A DNA stretch of 64,000 nucleotides from Candidatus Dependentiae bacterium (GTDB lineage: Bacteria > Babelota > Babeliae > Babelales > RVW-14), in assembly GCA_018266175.1 (NCBI GenBank), contig JAFEAY010000028.1, positions 57,716 through 121,715 on the forward strand, written 5' to 3'. The translations under genes and the position numbers were made by a program. Positions 53,763-62,135 of this stretch are shown piece after piece (the stretch's first letter is position 1; the number at the start of each line of letters is the position of its first letter). The notes beneath the pieces are model-generated. The model made no database searches. It was not told the DNA's origin and was given only the letters and a program-made list of their open reading frames with translations.

Positions 53763-54902
53763 ATGACCAATCAGCTGGTTTCATGTGAGCTTCTTAAAAA
53801 AGCCCAAAAAATTCTTTTCATCATTCCACGGTCAATAAGCCACTTTACTTATTTATATGGCTATTTTGTGGCATTTGCAAAAGAATATCCGCATTTAAAA
53901 ATTGATCTTTGGATTGATGAGCGGAATAAAACGCGGTGCTTTTGGAAATGGAAAAAGCTGAAGCGTTACGGTTTGTATGATTGGACACAAGAGTCTGCCT
54001 ACTTTAATAAAGTTTATACACAAACTTATTCGCCATCGCTTTTCAAACAATCTCTTGCTCAAGCTCAAAGTCAAGCCTATGAAGTAGTGGTTTCACTTGA
54101 TCGCAGTCGTTGTCTGTATTCAGCTCGGTTGACACGCCGTATATCACCAAATGGCTTTATCGCTGCGGTTGGCAAGCCACCTAAGTGGTATAATTTTTTA
54201 ACGCGTTGGCATGCCAGCAAACTCAACGTCTTACTTGATACAACAAAGTATTCTGATAAAGGCCATATCTTTGATCAATATGCTCGATGGTTTGAAGAGC
54301 TTTTTGGTCTTACCATTATTTTTGACGAGAGAAATTTATTTATCGATATTCCTCGTCGATGGATTAGTTTTGCAAAACTCCGTTTTTTAAAATGGGGCTT
54401 GGATAAGAAATCTAGAAATTTTGGAAAAGTTTTCTTTATCAATTTGTTTGGACCATCAGAGCAACAAAGTTGGCCACTTGAGAAAGCGTTGGAAATGATG
54501 AATGCCCTTAAGCGCTCAGAACTTGGAGCAGATGTAAATTTTATAGTGAATGTTCAGTCTGCGCAGCTGCAACAAGTCCGAAAATTTTTTGATCGTTATT
54601 CCTTTAACGATATGATTATCTTTTCTCCAAGTGATAATTTTTTTCAACTTCCCGCTATTATTGTCCAGTGCGATTTGGTTATCTCTGTTCAAACATCGGT
54701 TCTTCATCTGGCTCGGGCACTTAAGATTCCTACTATAGCACTTGTGAATCATCTTGAATCTGAAATGATTCCCCGTGATTTACATGATTGGCAAATTTTA
54801 TTATCCGACAATAAAAATAAAGGAATGAGCAGTATTTCTTCGCAACAAGTTATCCAGGCTATTCAGTCCTCCTCTCGTTTTAGTACAGAAAAAACGTATT
54901 AA
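53763..54902 (+). CDS. GT9-like glycosyltransferase
   Basis: 379 residues. The GT-B fold is suggested by an N-terminal KILFIIPRSISHFTYLYGY and a donor-site block CDLVISVQTSVLHLARALKIPTIALVNH (about 305-332), which matches the GT9 pattern with DTGxxHLAAAL, though Asp-Thr-Gly is changed to Gln-Thr-Ser. That change could alter donor use or remove activity. A preceding segment (FFINLFGPSEQQSWP) equals the family's GxSW region. It closes the yebC-yicC unit. Function in envelope glycan synthesis is inferred. Confidence 0.75.
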   Translation: MTNQLVSCELLKKAQKILFIIPRSISHFTYLYGYFVAFAKEYPHLKIDLWIDERNKTRCFWKWKKLKRYGLYDWTQESAYFNKVYTQTYSPSLFKQSLAQAQSQAYEVVVSLDRSRCLYSARLTRRISPNGFIAAVGKPPKWYNFLTRWHASKLNVLLDTTKYSDKGHIFDQYARWFEELFGLTIIFDERNLFIDIPRRWISFAKLRFLKWGLDKKSRNFGKVFFINLFGPSEQQSWPLEKALEMMNALKRSELGADVNFIVNVQSAQLQQVRKFFDRYSFNDMIIFSPSDNFFQLPAIIVQCDLVISVQTSVLHLARALKIPTIALVNHLESEMIPRDLHDWQILLSDNKNKGMSSISSQQVIQAIQSSSRFSTEKTY

Positions 54903-55012
54903 ATACTTTATTTTTTTGCCTTCTCTCAAATAGATTTACAGGAAACCATTTTCTATTATTTGAGTAAATAGATTATTCGTAAGATAATATTTTTCAAAAG
55001 GGGAGTTTTTCT

Positions 55013-55690
55013 ATGCGTCAATATTTAGTCATTGCAACATTATTATTTGGAATAAGCGTAGGTGCTTTGTTGCCTGATATTGTTCAAGTACTTGATAAGC
55101 GATCAGGCAAAACTGTTGTTTTTTCAGATGAATTTACGGAGCAAGATTTTGAGTGTGCAACTAATTTCTTGATTGATGGCCATATTCGTGAATATCATCG
55201 AGAAGAAATTACGATTCCCGGCGGTGTCTACAAGCATATTAATCAAGAACGCTGGAACTCATATTTTCAAAAATATTTTGTAGAAAAAAACCCGTACCAA
55301 GCTCACCTCATTGTTGCTCGCGTTGATGATCAAATTGTTGGAATGTGTGCATATTACTATGTCCACATCCTTTCTCAAGAGCTAGCAGTGCCTACCTATG
55401 TGCCGACGTTATCGGTCTTGGGGATCTTTTCTGAATGCGAAACATACAGGCCAAGAACATTTATGAAAGGGTATAGAGAGCTTGCCCTTAAGAAATATCC
55501 TGGTGCAAGGTACTGGCTTGGTGGTGCACGTAAAAATGCCCTATTATTTCATGAAGCATATCGACAAGCTGGCTTTAAAGAGACAGCTGATCACCGTCTA
55601 CACTTAGATGAGAGGCAATGTAAAAAGGATCAAGGTTTTATTCGTCGCATACAAAAGTGTGCAAAAGCTCATGCTATGGATATTCAGTAG
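55013..55690 (+). CDS. Exported GNAT-like protein
   Basis: 225 residues, ATG after AAAAGGGGAGTTTTTCT. Signal peptide about 1-18 (LVIATLLFGISVGALLP). The mature part follows a GNAT layout: FSDEFTEQDFECATNFLIDG, a binding strand QAHLIVARVDDQIVGMCAYYYVH, the V-shaped strand pair TLSVLGIFSECETY and, at the end, LFHEAYRQAGFKET. The acetyl-CoA loop Q/RxxGxG is changed to ETYRPRTFMKGY, which weakens or alters cofactor binding. The next gene is a related exported copy. Activity is unproven. Confidence 0.65.
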   Translation: MRQYLVIATLLFGISVGALLPDIVQVLDKRSGKTVVFSDEFTEQDFECATNFLIDGHIREYHREEITIPGGVYKHINQERWNSYFQKYFVEKNPYQAHLIVARVDDQIVGMCAYYYVHILSQELAVPTYVPTLSVLGIFSECETYRPRTFMKGYRELALKKYPGARYWLGGARKNALLFHEAYRQAGFKETADHRLHLDERQCKKDQGFIRRIQKCAKAHAMDIQ

Positions 55691-55721
55691 TTTCATTATT
55701 TTTTTTAAAAAAGGAGAGCGT

Positions 55722-56396
55722 ATGAAGAGATCTGGATTAGTGATAGCAGGTATTTTAATTTTGGGTGTTGGGTTTGTACAGGCATCACTTTTTGAATTTA
55801 CCGAACAAAAAACAGGGCATACATTATCTATTGATCAGGGATCAGTAGCTGAGTTTGCTTATGCAAAAATGTTTGCGTTGAATTTTTTTAAAGATAGTTA
55901 TAGCCAAATACCCCAAAATCAACGAGAATTTGAAACGGTTGAAGAGTTTATAAATCAAAAGTTTTCAGACCATGATTCACATATTTTCGAAAAAAATAAG
56001 TATTCATTTTTTATTGTAAGAGATGGTGATGCTTTGATTGGGTATACCATTTTTGACGTGATTGATGATGCTGTTTACAGCATTGAAACTCAGGCAGATT
56101 TTATGACCTATAGCTGCACCAGTTTGATGGCTGCACTTGCTCAATTTATTAAAGAAGTTTTTGCGCCTCAATCAATATATTTTATACAAGCTGCTCGAAC
56201 GGCTGTTCCTTTGTACGGACAAATTTTGGAGATGTGTGGTTCTGTGAAATGCGATACATTGCATCCCAGTCTTGCTAATCCGGCTGAATATTACGGTCAA
56301 GAGAATAGAAAAAATGTTTCGCAATATTATCAGGCATACAAATTGAAATTGCCGGAAAATAATGACGTTGATACAAATCTTGATGAAGTAGATTGA
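55722..56396 (+). CDS. Exported GNAT-like protein, divergent
   Basis: 224 residues from the ATG after AAAAAAGGAGAGCGT. Signal peptide about 1-19 (IAGILILGVGFVQAS). The pattern of the preceding gene is kept: FEFTEQKTGHTLSIDQGS, SFFIVRDGDALIGYTIFDVI, VYSIETQADFMTY and LYGQILEMCGSVKC. The acetyl-CoA loop cannot be recognised (TSLMAALAQFI region), so it is probably not an active acetyltransferase. Both genes share the segment following the signal peptide (DKRSGKT / EQKTGHT) and derive from a duplication. Confidence 0.6.
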   Translation: MKRSGLVIAGILILGVGFVQASLFEFTEQKTGHTLSIDQGSVAEFAYAKMFALNFFKDSYSQIPQNQREFETVEEFINQKFSDHDSHIFEKNKYSFFIVRDGDALIGYTIFDVIDDAVYSIETQADFMTYSCTSLMAALAQFIKEVFAPQSIYFIQAARTAVPLYGQILEMCGSVKCDTLHPSLANPAEYYGQENRKNVSQYYQAYKLKLPENNDVDTNLDEVD

Positions 56397-56413
56397 GTAA
56401 AAAATAAACTCGC

Positions 56414-56441
56414 GATGGTGGCAACTCCAAGTGCCACCATC
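56414..56441. terminator. Hairpin between convergent genes
   Basis: GATGGTGGCA/TGCCACCATC with an 8-base loop, touching the stop codon of the leftward glycosyltransferase gene and followed by ACTTTTC on the plus strand. Confidence 0.7.
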
Positions 56442-57699
56442 ACTTTTCGAGTACTTCTTGAAAAAGAGCTTCAAGCTGTTCAAACTTGGTTTGATTTAAA
56501 AAATGAGCTGATATATTCTCATAAGATCGTTGCCCCATTTGTTTTGTAAGCTCAGGATTCTTAATTAAAAGTTCAAGTTTTGTAACCAAATCATCACAAT
56601 CATTATTCTTAAATAAAAATCCTGTTTCACCATTAATAACTGTATCTTCTGCTCCTGTCTGAAACGCACCAACTGCCGGTTTTTTCATAAGTCCTGCTTC
56701 AAGGTAAACAATGCCAAATGCTTCCCAATTTGAGGTCAGTACAAAAATATCTGAGTGATACAAAATTTCAGGAATCTCTTGGGAAAAGCCAACAAAGTGT
56801 ACGCAGTGGTCAATTTTAAGTTCTTTGCTCATTGCTTCAAGCTTTGCTTTGCCAGCTCCCTGTCCAACTGCAATCACTTGTACAGGAATATTTTTTTGAA
56901 CTAACTGTGCAACTGCGCGCAATAAAAGTGGATAGTTTTTATAATCAAAGCGTGGCGAGGTGTTTGCAACCATACACAGAATTGGTGCGTTAGTAATATC
57001 AATATCAAAGCGTGCTTTAAAAAAATCTTTTTTATCAAGAATTGTGGGCGTAAAATTTAAGAATGGTTCTTGTTTAAAAAATGGTGGAATGAAGACAACA
57101 TTTTTTGTGGTGTAGTTTTGTTTGGTAATTATATATTCAAGATTGTTCTTGATGGCATTGCTTACCGCAACAACTCCATCAAGGTTGTTTAATGTTTGAA
57201 TATTGTTGAGCGGGCTGCGTAAGTGTCGAAAAAATATGATTTTGGCTTTGTGGAAATCAGCAATTTGTTGTGTTGCGCCAACTTCTCGTTCAGTGTTGCA
57301 TTGAATAATATCAAAGTGATGATGTTCAAAAATGTTTTCCAGTTGGTATCCCAGAATAAATCGAAAGAGAATTGGTATCGATTTTACCAGCGATACTCGT
57401 GTTGTGGCATAGGGCAATTTGAGACGATCAAGCTCTGCGCGCATAGGGGAGTTTTCTTGGATTACCATGAGGCTTGTATAGCCGTTTGATTGCAACATTT
57501 TGTAGAGCGTGAGGCTGTGATTTTCTCCCCCGCCAAAGCCGCTTACAATGTGTAAGTGAAGGATAGATGGTTTTTGAGAGCTCTTCTCTTGAAAATTTTC
57601 ATCGATATTACAGAAGGCAACATCGTGAGCTAGCCACATCAAAAATGCAGTGCAACAGGAAATAAGTAATAAAAAAATAATGGTGATAGTGAGTTTCAT
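56440..57699 (-). CDS. GT4 glycosyltransferase with N-terminal membrane segment (copy A)
   Basis: 419 residues. The N-terminal hydrophobic segment (about 4-24, IIFLLLISCCTAFLMWLAH) is unusual for GT4 enzymes. The GT-B signature follows: HIVSGFGGGENHSLTLYKML (N-domain glycine loop), VHFVGFSQEIPEILYHSDIFVLTS, and the EAFGIVYLEAGLMKKP motif (E-x7-E, about 320-330). It should transfer a sugar from a nucleotide donor by a retaining mechanism. Its start overlaps the stop of the preceding gene by four bases, so the two are translated together. Last of four tandem copies. Acceptor unknown. Confidence 0.85.
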   Translation of the reverse strand: MKLTITIIFLLLISCCTAFLMWLAHDVAFCNIDENFQEKSSQKPSILHLHIVSGFGGGENHSLTLYKMLQSNGYTSLMVIQENSPMRAELDRLKLPYATTRVSLVKSIPILFRFILGYQLENIFEHHHFDIIQCNTEREVGATQQIADFHKAKIIFFRHLRSPLNNIQTLNNLDGVVAVSNAIKNNLEYIITKQNYTTKNVVFIPPFFKQEPFLNFTPTILDKKDFFKARFDIDITNAPILCMVANTSPRFDYKNYPLLLRAVAQLVQKNIPVQVIAVGQGAGKAKLEAMSKELKIDHCVHFVGFSQEIPEILYHSDIFVLTSNWEAFGIVYLEAGLMKKPAVGAFQTGAEDTVINGETGFLFKNNDCDDLVTKLELLIKNPELTKQMGQRSYENISAHFLNQTKFEQLEALFQEVLEK

Positions 57700-59012
57700 T
57701 TTTGTTTTTCTTTCATGACATCGTGATAAAATTTAATGAGCTCTTGTACGTGCACATCTTCTAAAAAGGTAAAGTTTGTTTTTCCAAAATCCTTTTTCCC
57801 TGTTGCAAAATCAAATGCATTCTTCCCCATTTCTTGGCATAAGATTGGGTGATCAATCAAAAACTCAAGAGCATCGGCGAGGCTATCAACGTTGTCATTT
57901 TCAAAAAGAAGACCTGTTTTTTGGTGAGCAATGGTATAGTCTGCTCCTGTTCCAGCTGCTCCAACAGATGCTTTTTTCATAAGTCCTGCTTCTATATGAA
58001 CAGCGCCAAAAGCTTCACCTTTTGAAGAAAGGACATGAAAGTCTGAGTAGTGTAAAATGTCTTGTGTATTTGTACAAAAACCTAAGAAATGAACATGCTT
58101 TTCAAGATTGAGTTCTTTTACCAATTTTTTATGCCAAGCAAGCGCGGGGCCACTCCCTGCAAAAAGGAGATTGATAGGCTTATTTTTTTTGTGAACAAGC
58201 TCGGCTAGAGCTTTAATGAGGAGTGCATGATTTTTCCGGTAACGATTAAAAAAATATGATTGTGATCGATAAAATTGAGCAAGCATGCATATGACAGGAG
58301 CATCGGTTAAGTTAGTATCAAAATATTTTTTAAAATATTCATGACGAGATTGGGATGATGGTTGATGCCCAAGAAATTTTTCTTTATCGACCAGAACAAA
58401 GAGATGCTTAAAGTGCTTTATTCCTAAATCATGTTTTTTATCTTGTTCTCTCATAAAATTGAGGGCATCCAGATTAACCGCAAGCACGCCATTAAGACCC
58501 CTGATTTTTCTCGCAGGAACGTTGCCTTCCATATGATACATAAAGACAGTTTTTGTTGCTAGTCCACGTGTGGCTGCGATTGAGTAATCGGCGTCATGTT
58601 TCGCATGAGTGTGGACAATATCAATATCGTGTTGCTTACAAATCCATCGCAGTTGATTTAGAACATTTTGGCGTAAGAAAATGCTGCTTCTTACCGTGTT
58701 AAGAGCAAAATGAGGAATTTTTTCTTCAATAAGTTTTTTTTGGAAAGGAGTGCCTTTGCACACAACCATGAGCTGGTTAAATTGGTGTTTCATGATGAGT
58801 TTTTGCAATGTTATTTGATAGGTTTCTACACATCCAATAGTTGAGTATGACGAAAAATGAAGAACGCGAGGATGTTGCTCTGGGCTTGGGAAGCAAGAAG
58901 TCTGTGAATCAAAGCTTATAAATTCTGGATATGAAGATGTCTTATAAGAAATAACGGATAAGAGGATGAGCGATGCTGTTAAGCAAGAAGCAAGCATGGT
59001 AAAAAGTTTCAT
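57696..59012 (-). CDS. GT4 glycosyltransferase with N-terminal membrane segment (copy B)
   Basis: 438 residues. Hydrophobic segment about 4-22 (MLASCLTASLILLSVISY), then HFSSYSTIGCVETYQITLQKL, LLFAGSGPALAWHKKLVKEL, HVHFLGFCTNTQDILHYSDFHVLSS and EAFGAVHIEAGLMKKASVGA with the E-x7-E pair. The motifs GSGPxxxWH and VxFLGF are shared with copies C and D. No ribosome site is obvious at the start. It is separated from copy C by about 100 bases, and its 3' end overlaps the start of copy A. Confidence 0.85.
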   Translation of the reverse strand: MKLFTMLASCLTASLILLSVISYKTSSYPEFISFDSQTSCFPSPEQHPRVLHFSSYSTIGCVETYQITLQKLIMKHQFNQLMVVCKGTPFQKKLIEEKIPHFALNTVRSSIFLRQNVLNQLRWICKQHDIDIVHTHAKHDADYSIAATRGLATKTVFMYHMEGNVPARKIRGLNGVLAVNLDALNFMREQDKKHDLGIKHFKHLFVLVDKEKFLGHQPSSQSRHEYFKKYFDTNLTDAPVICMLAQFYRSQSYFFNRYRKNHALLIKALAELVHKKNKPINLLFAGSGPALAWHKKLVKELNLEKHVHFLGFCTNTQDILHYSDFHVLSSKGEAFGAVHIEAGLMKKASVGAAGTGADYTIAHQKTGLLFENDNVDSLADALEFLIDHPILCQEMGKNAFDFATGKKDFGKTNFTFLEDVHVQELIKFYHDVMKEKQK

Positions 59013-59112
59013 GACACCTCAATGGTTTAAAAAAATATTTGAAGAGAAGGTAAAAGTGTAACCATTTCTTCCATTTTTGAAAGGAGGTGCATAAAGCTAT
59101 CAAAAATAATCT

Positions 59113-60450
59113 TTAAAGTTTGTTTTTGATTATTTTCTTATAAAAAATTTTTAAACGCTTAAATTTTTCTTCAGTAAGAAAGTGTATGTTCGTTTTTTTA
59201 AAATCCTTTGACTCTGTTACAAAGTTGAATGCATTATTTCCCATAATTTTAGATTGCCCAGGATTATCGATTAAAAATTCAATCTTATTGGTGAGATCTT
59301 CAATATCATTATTCTTAAAAACAAAACCAGTTTGTCCATGAAGAATGATATATTCAGCACCTGTGCCAGAAGCTCCAAGAGATGGTTTTTTATGAAGCCC
59401 AGCTTCAATGTGAGCTATGCCAAAAGACTCTTCTCTTGAAGCGAGCACATGGATATTTATATGGTGAAGAATATTACAGGTATTATGTCTAAATCCTAAA
59501 AACGAAGCATAGTTTGTAAGTCCAAGCTCTTGAGTTAATTTTTCATGCCATGTTCTATTTGGTCCATCACCAACAAACAGAATATGGGCTTTTTTTTTGC
59601 GTTCATAAATAAGTTTATGGAGAGATCGGATCAGGAGTTCTTGGTTTTTTTGAAAAACGAATTCAGGGTTCGGCTTTTCAGCTGGTCCATAGAAATTTCC
59701 AACCATGCAAATAATGGGGAGGTTTGTATTGATATCTACGTTGCAATGTTCTTTAAAAAAGCTTTTTTTTGGAAGTTTTAAAGGCTTAAAATTTAGGCAT
59801 TTTTCTTCGTCAAAAAAAGGAAATAGATGCATAATTTCTTCAATACCAAGATTGCGTTCTGAATTTATTTTTTCTAATTGATTCATGATATCGATGTTAA
59901 CGGGTAGTACAGCGTTGAGATTTTTAAAGCACTCAAGAGAATAAAGATTTGGAGCATGAAACATCAGAATAACTTTTGTAGGAAGTTCTTTAGTTGCTTG
60001 ACGAGCAAGAAATGTATCTTCGGGAAGATTGCATTGAACGATATCAATTTGTAAATTTCTGCAGAGTTCACGAATTTGTTTGATAAAAATATGTCGATAT
60101 AACCTATAGTCGTCATACAACAATGCTTGATGTGCTTTGGTTGCATAGTGTGAAATTTTTTGATTATAAAGTGTTTCTTGAGCAAATGTATTGATTCCAA
60201 CAAGAATAACCGGGTCATATGCATTTTTAATAAGTTGCCTATGCAAAGCAAGTGTACTTACTTCTATGCCGCCTCGCCCTGCGAGTGTGCAAAGTGATAA
60301 GATACGTGGCTTTTTTGAATGAGTGTCTATTTTTACTGTTCTTGGAAAACTAAAATAGCTGAGCCTATTTGAGATGCGTGGCGTTGCACTTAAGACAATC
60401 GTTTGTATCATAAAAAGAGTAGCTGTTATCATCACAACATGATATTTCAT
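59113..60450 (-). CDS. GT4 glycosyltransferase with N-terminal membrane segment (copy C)
   Basis: 445 residues from the ATG after GGGGGGCCA; an in-frame ATG 24 bases upstream has no ribosome site. Hydrophobic segment about 5-24 (MITATLFMIQTIVLSA). Motifs: LAGRGGIEVSTLALHRQLI (nucleotide-sugar glycine loop), FYGPAEKPNPEFVFQKNQEL, FVGDGPNRTWHEKL and ESFGIAHIEAGLHKKPSLGA with E-x7-E. Copy D is its nearest paralogue. Donor and acceptor are unknown. Confidence 0.85.
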   Translation of the reverse strand: MKYHVVMITATLFMIQTIVLSATPRISNRLSYFSFPRTVKIDTHSKKPRILSLCTLAGRGGIEVSTLALHRQLIKNAYDPVILVGINTFAQETLYNQKISHYATKAHQALLYDDYRLYRHIFIKQIRELCRNLQIDIVQCNLPEDTFLARQATKELPTKVILMFHAPNLYSLECFKNLNAVLPVNIDIMNQLEKINSERNLGIEEIMHLFPFFDEEKCLNFKPLKLPKKSFFKEHCNVDINTNLPIICMVGNFYGPAEKPNPEFVFQKNQELLIRSLHKLIYERKKKAHILFVGDGPNRTWHEKLTQELGLTNYASFLGFRHNTCNILHHINIHVLASREESFGIAHIEAGLHKKPSLGASGTGAEYIILHGQTGFVFKNNDIEDLTNKIEFLIDNPGQSKIMGNNAFNFVTESKDFKKTNIHFLTEEKFKRLKIFYKKIIKNKL

Positions 60451-60480
60451 TGGCCCCCCAATGGTTTTAATCATTCGATA

Positions 60481-61827
60481 TTAAGTTTTTATTATAGACT
60501 TATAAAGTCTGCATAGTCTTTTACAAATTGCTGCTTGAGTAAAATGAGCGTGAGGTCGATTGAAGTTATTGCGATTAGTTACATAGTCAAACGCATTATT
60601 ACCCATAGTTGTTCGAAGCTCTGGATTATCGATCAGTAGTTCAATTTTGTCTGCTAAATCATTGGCGTCATTATTATTAAAAATAAAGCCGGTTTTCTCA
60701 TGAACAATTGTTTGTTCTGACCCTGTATCGGAAGATCCAATTGATGGCTTTTTCATGAGTGATGCCTCTAAAGTTGCAATGCCCACAGATTCTTCGTGTG
60801 AGGGTAAAACATGAATATCTATGTACGATAAAATTTTATCAATGTCATTGCAAAATCCAAGAAAGTGAACATGTCTTTCAAGATTGAGTTCCTTACTTAA
60901 TTGCTCGTGCCACAACCGATTTGGTCCATCACCAACAAAGAGAGCTTGTACATTTTTTTTGCGTTGATGAATAAGGATGTATAAAGCTTTGACGAGTACT
61001 TCTTGATTCTTTTCAAAGACAAACGTCTCATCGTTTGGTTTTACTTGTGGTCCATAAAAATTTCCAATATTACAAATGAGTGGCGCTTGGTCTATATCAA
61101 CATTATGCGTTTTTTTGAAAAACGTTTTGCGTAAAAAATTTGTCGGTTTGTAGCTTAAAAATAGTTCTTCGTTAAATGGAGGGAATATTTGTTCAATGAT
61201 TTTAATACCTAGGTGATCAGATTCATTTGCTTGGGTTATAAGATTTTTTGCATAAAGGCTTGCTGTAATAATGCCATCGAGATTTCTAAATGCGCGGTAG
61301 TCTGACTCTGAAATTCTAGAACCGTGATACATAAGAATAAGTTTGACTTGTAGTCCCCTAATTGCCTCTTTGAGTAATGCAAGGTGGTATGGCTTGTGAC
61401 AGTGAATAAGGGAGACGTTGTGTTTTATACAAAGTTTGCGTATTTGCTCAGAGAGGGTTTTTTCATAAAGTCTAAAATTATATTTAATGAGTTGATCTGC
61501 ATGTGAGCTGTAATGTGGCAATTTTGATTTGGTTAAACTTTTTTGAAGTGGCGACCCATGGCATACAAAGAGTAATGATTTGAAATTTGGAGTGCGTAAC
61601 ATCATATCATGCTGAGCAATAACGCATGATTCTACTCCTCCCATCCAATCACTTGGCAAAAAATTGAGAATACAAGACTCTTTATTTTTTTTATGTAAAT
61701 AACTGATATCTGTTTTTGAGAAATGAATAAATTTAAGTTTGCTGAGGGGATCCATTTTTGGAGGTATCGGGCAAACTATTACATGTGAGCAGACAATCAG
61801 ATGCATAATGATTTTTATAATTTTCAT
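60481..61827 (-). CDS. GT4 glycosyltransferase with N-terminal membrane segment (copy D)
   Basis: 448 residues, ATG after AGGGGGTAGAGAATA. Hydrophobic segment about 3-20 (IIKIIMHLIVCSHVIVCP). Motifs: DWMGGVESCVIAQHDMML, FYGPQVKPNDETFVFEKNQE, FVGDGPNRLWHEQLSKEL, and ESVGIATLEASLMKKPSIGS with E-x7-E. First gene of the leftward array of four. The spacing to copy C is only 30 bases. The array may build a surface glycan. The hydrophobic leader might be a cleaved signal or an anchor; the sequence does not decide it. Confidence 0.85.
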   Translation of the reverse strand: MKIIKIIMHLIVCSHVIVCPIPPKMDPLSKLKFIHFSKTDISYLHKKNKESCILNFLPSDWMGGVESCVIAQHDMMLRTPNFKSLLFVCHGSPLQKSLTKSKLPHYSSHADQLIKYNFRLYEKTLSEQIRKLCIKHNVSLIHCHKPYHLALLKEAIRGLQVKLILMYHGSRISESDYRAFRNLDGIITASLYAKNLITQANESDHLGIKIIEQIFPPFNEELFLSYKPTNFLRKTFFKKTHNVDIDQAPLICNIGNFYGPQVKPNDETFVFEKNQEVLVKALYILIHQRKKNVQALFVGDGPNRLWHEQLSKELNLERHVHFLGFCNDIDKILSYIDIHVLPSHEESVGIATLEASLMKKPSIGSSDTGSEQTIVHEKTGFIFNNNDANDLADKIELLIDNPELRTTMGNNAFDYVTNRNNFNRPHAHFTQAAICKRLCRLYKSIIKT

Positions 61828-62135
61828 TATTCTCTACCCCCTAGAGTTGTTGAATCATTTTTTTAAAAGAAAAATTCTTACTATCAAGATTAAGTAATAT
61901 GATCTGCGGAGTAAAGAAATTTGAGCGATTGAGCTTGGTCTAGTTGACTATCATCAGCAATGTTATTTGGCTAATGGGTATAGCCTTAATCTATAAAAAG
62001 CACTTTTTTTAAAACTCTTGAGTTGCTCGATTGTTGTATGCAAGTGTAAGGGCGGTTGTAATGTATGATTTTCGCTTAAGCTGCATATGCATTTTATTGA
62101 GTATGTTGCTTTATATAAACTCGAGCAGAATTAAA
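61828..62135. other. 308-bp divergent leader region
   Basis: AT-rich region between the leftward GT4 array and the rightward beta-helix gene; it must hold both promoters. An ATG at 62061 opens the same frame as the beta-helix gene 25 codons earlier. Nothing else was recognised. Confidence 0.4.

Noticed and set aside
59080..59089. AAAGGAGGTG, a perfect ribosome-binding or anti-16S match on the plus strand
   Set aside because: No start codon at a usable distance and the gene there runs leftwards; chance match.
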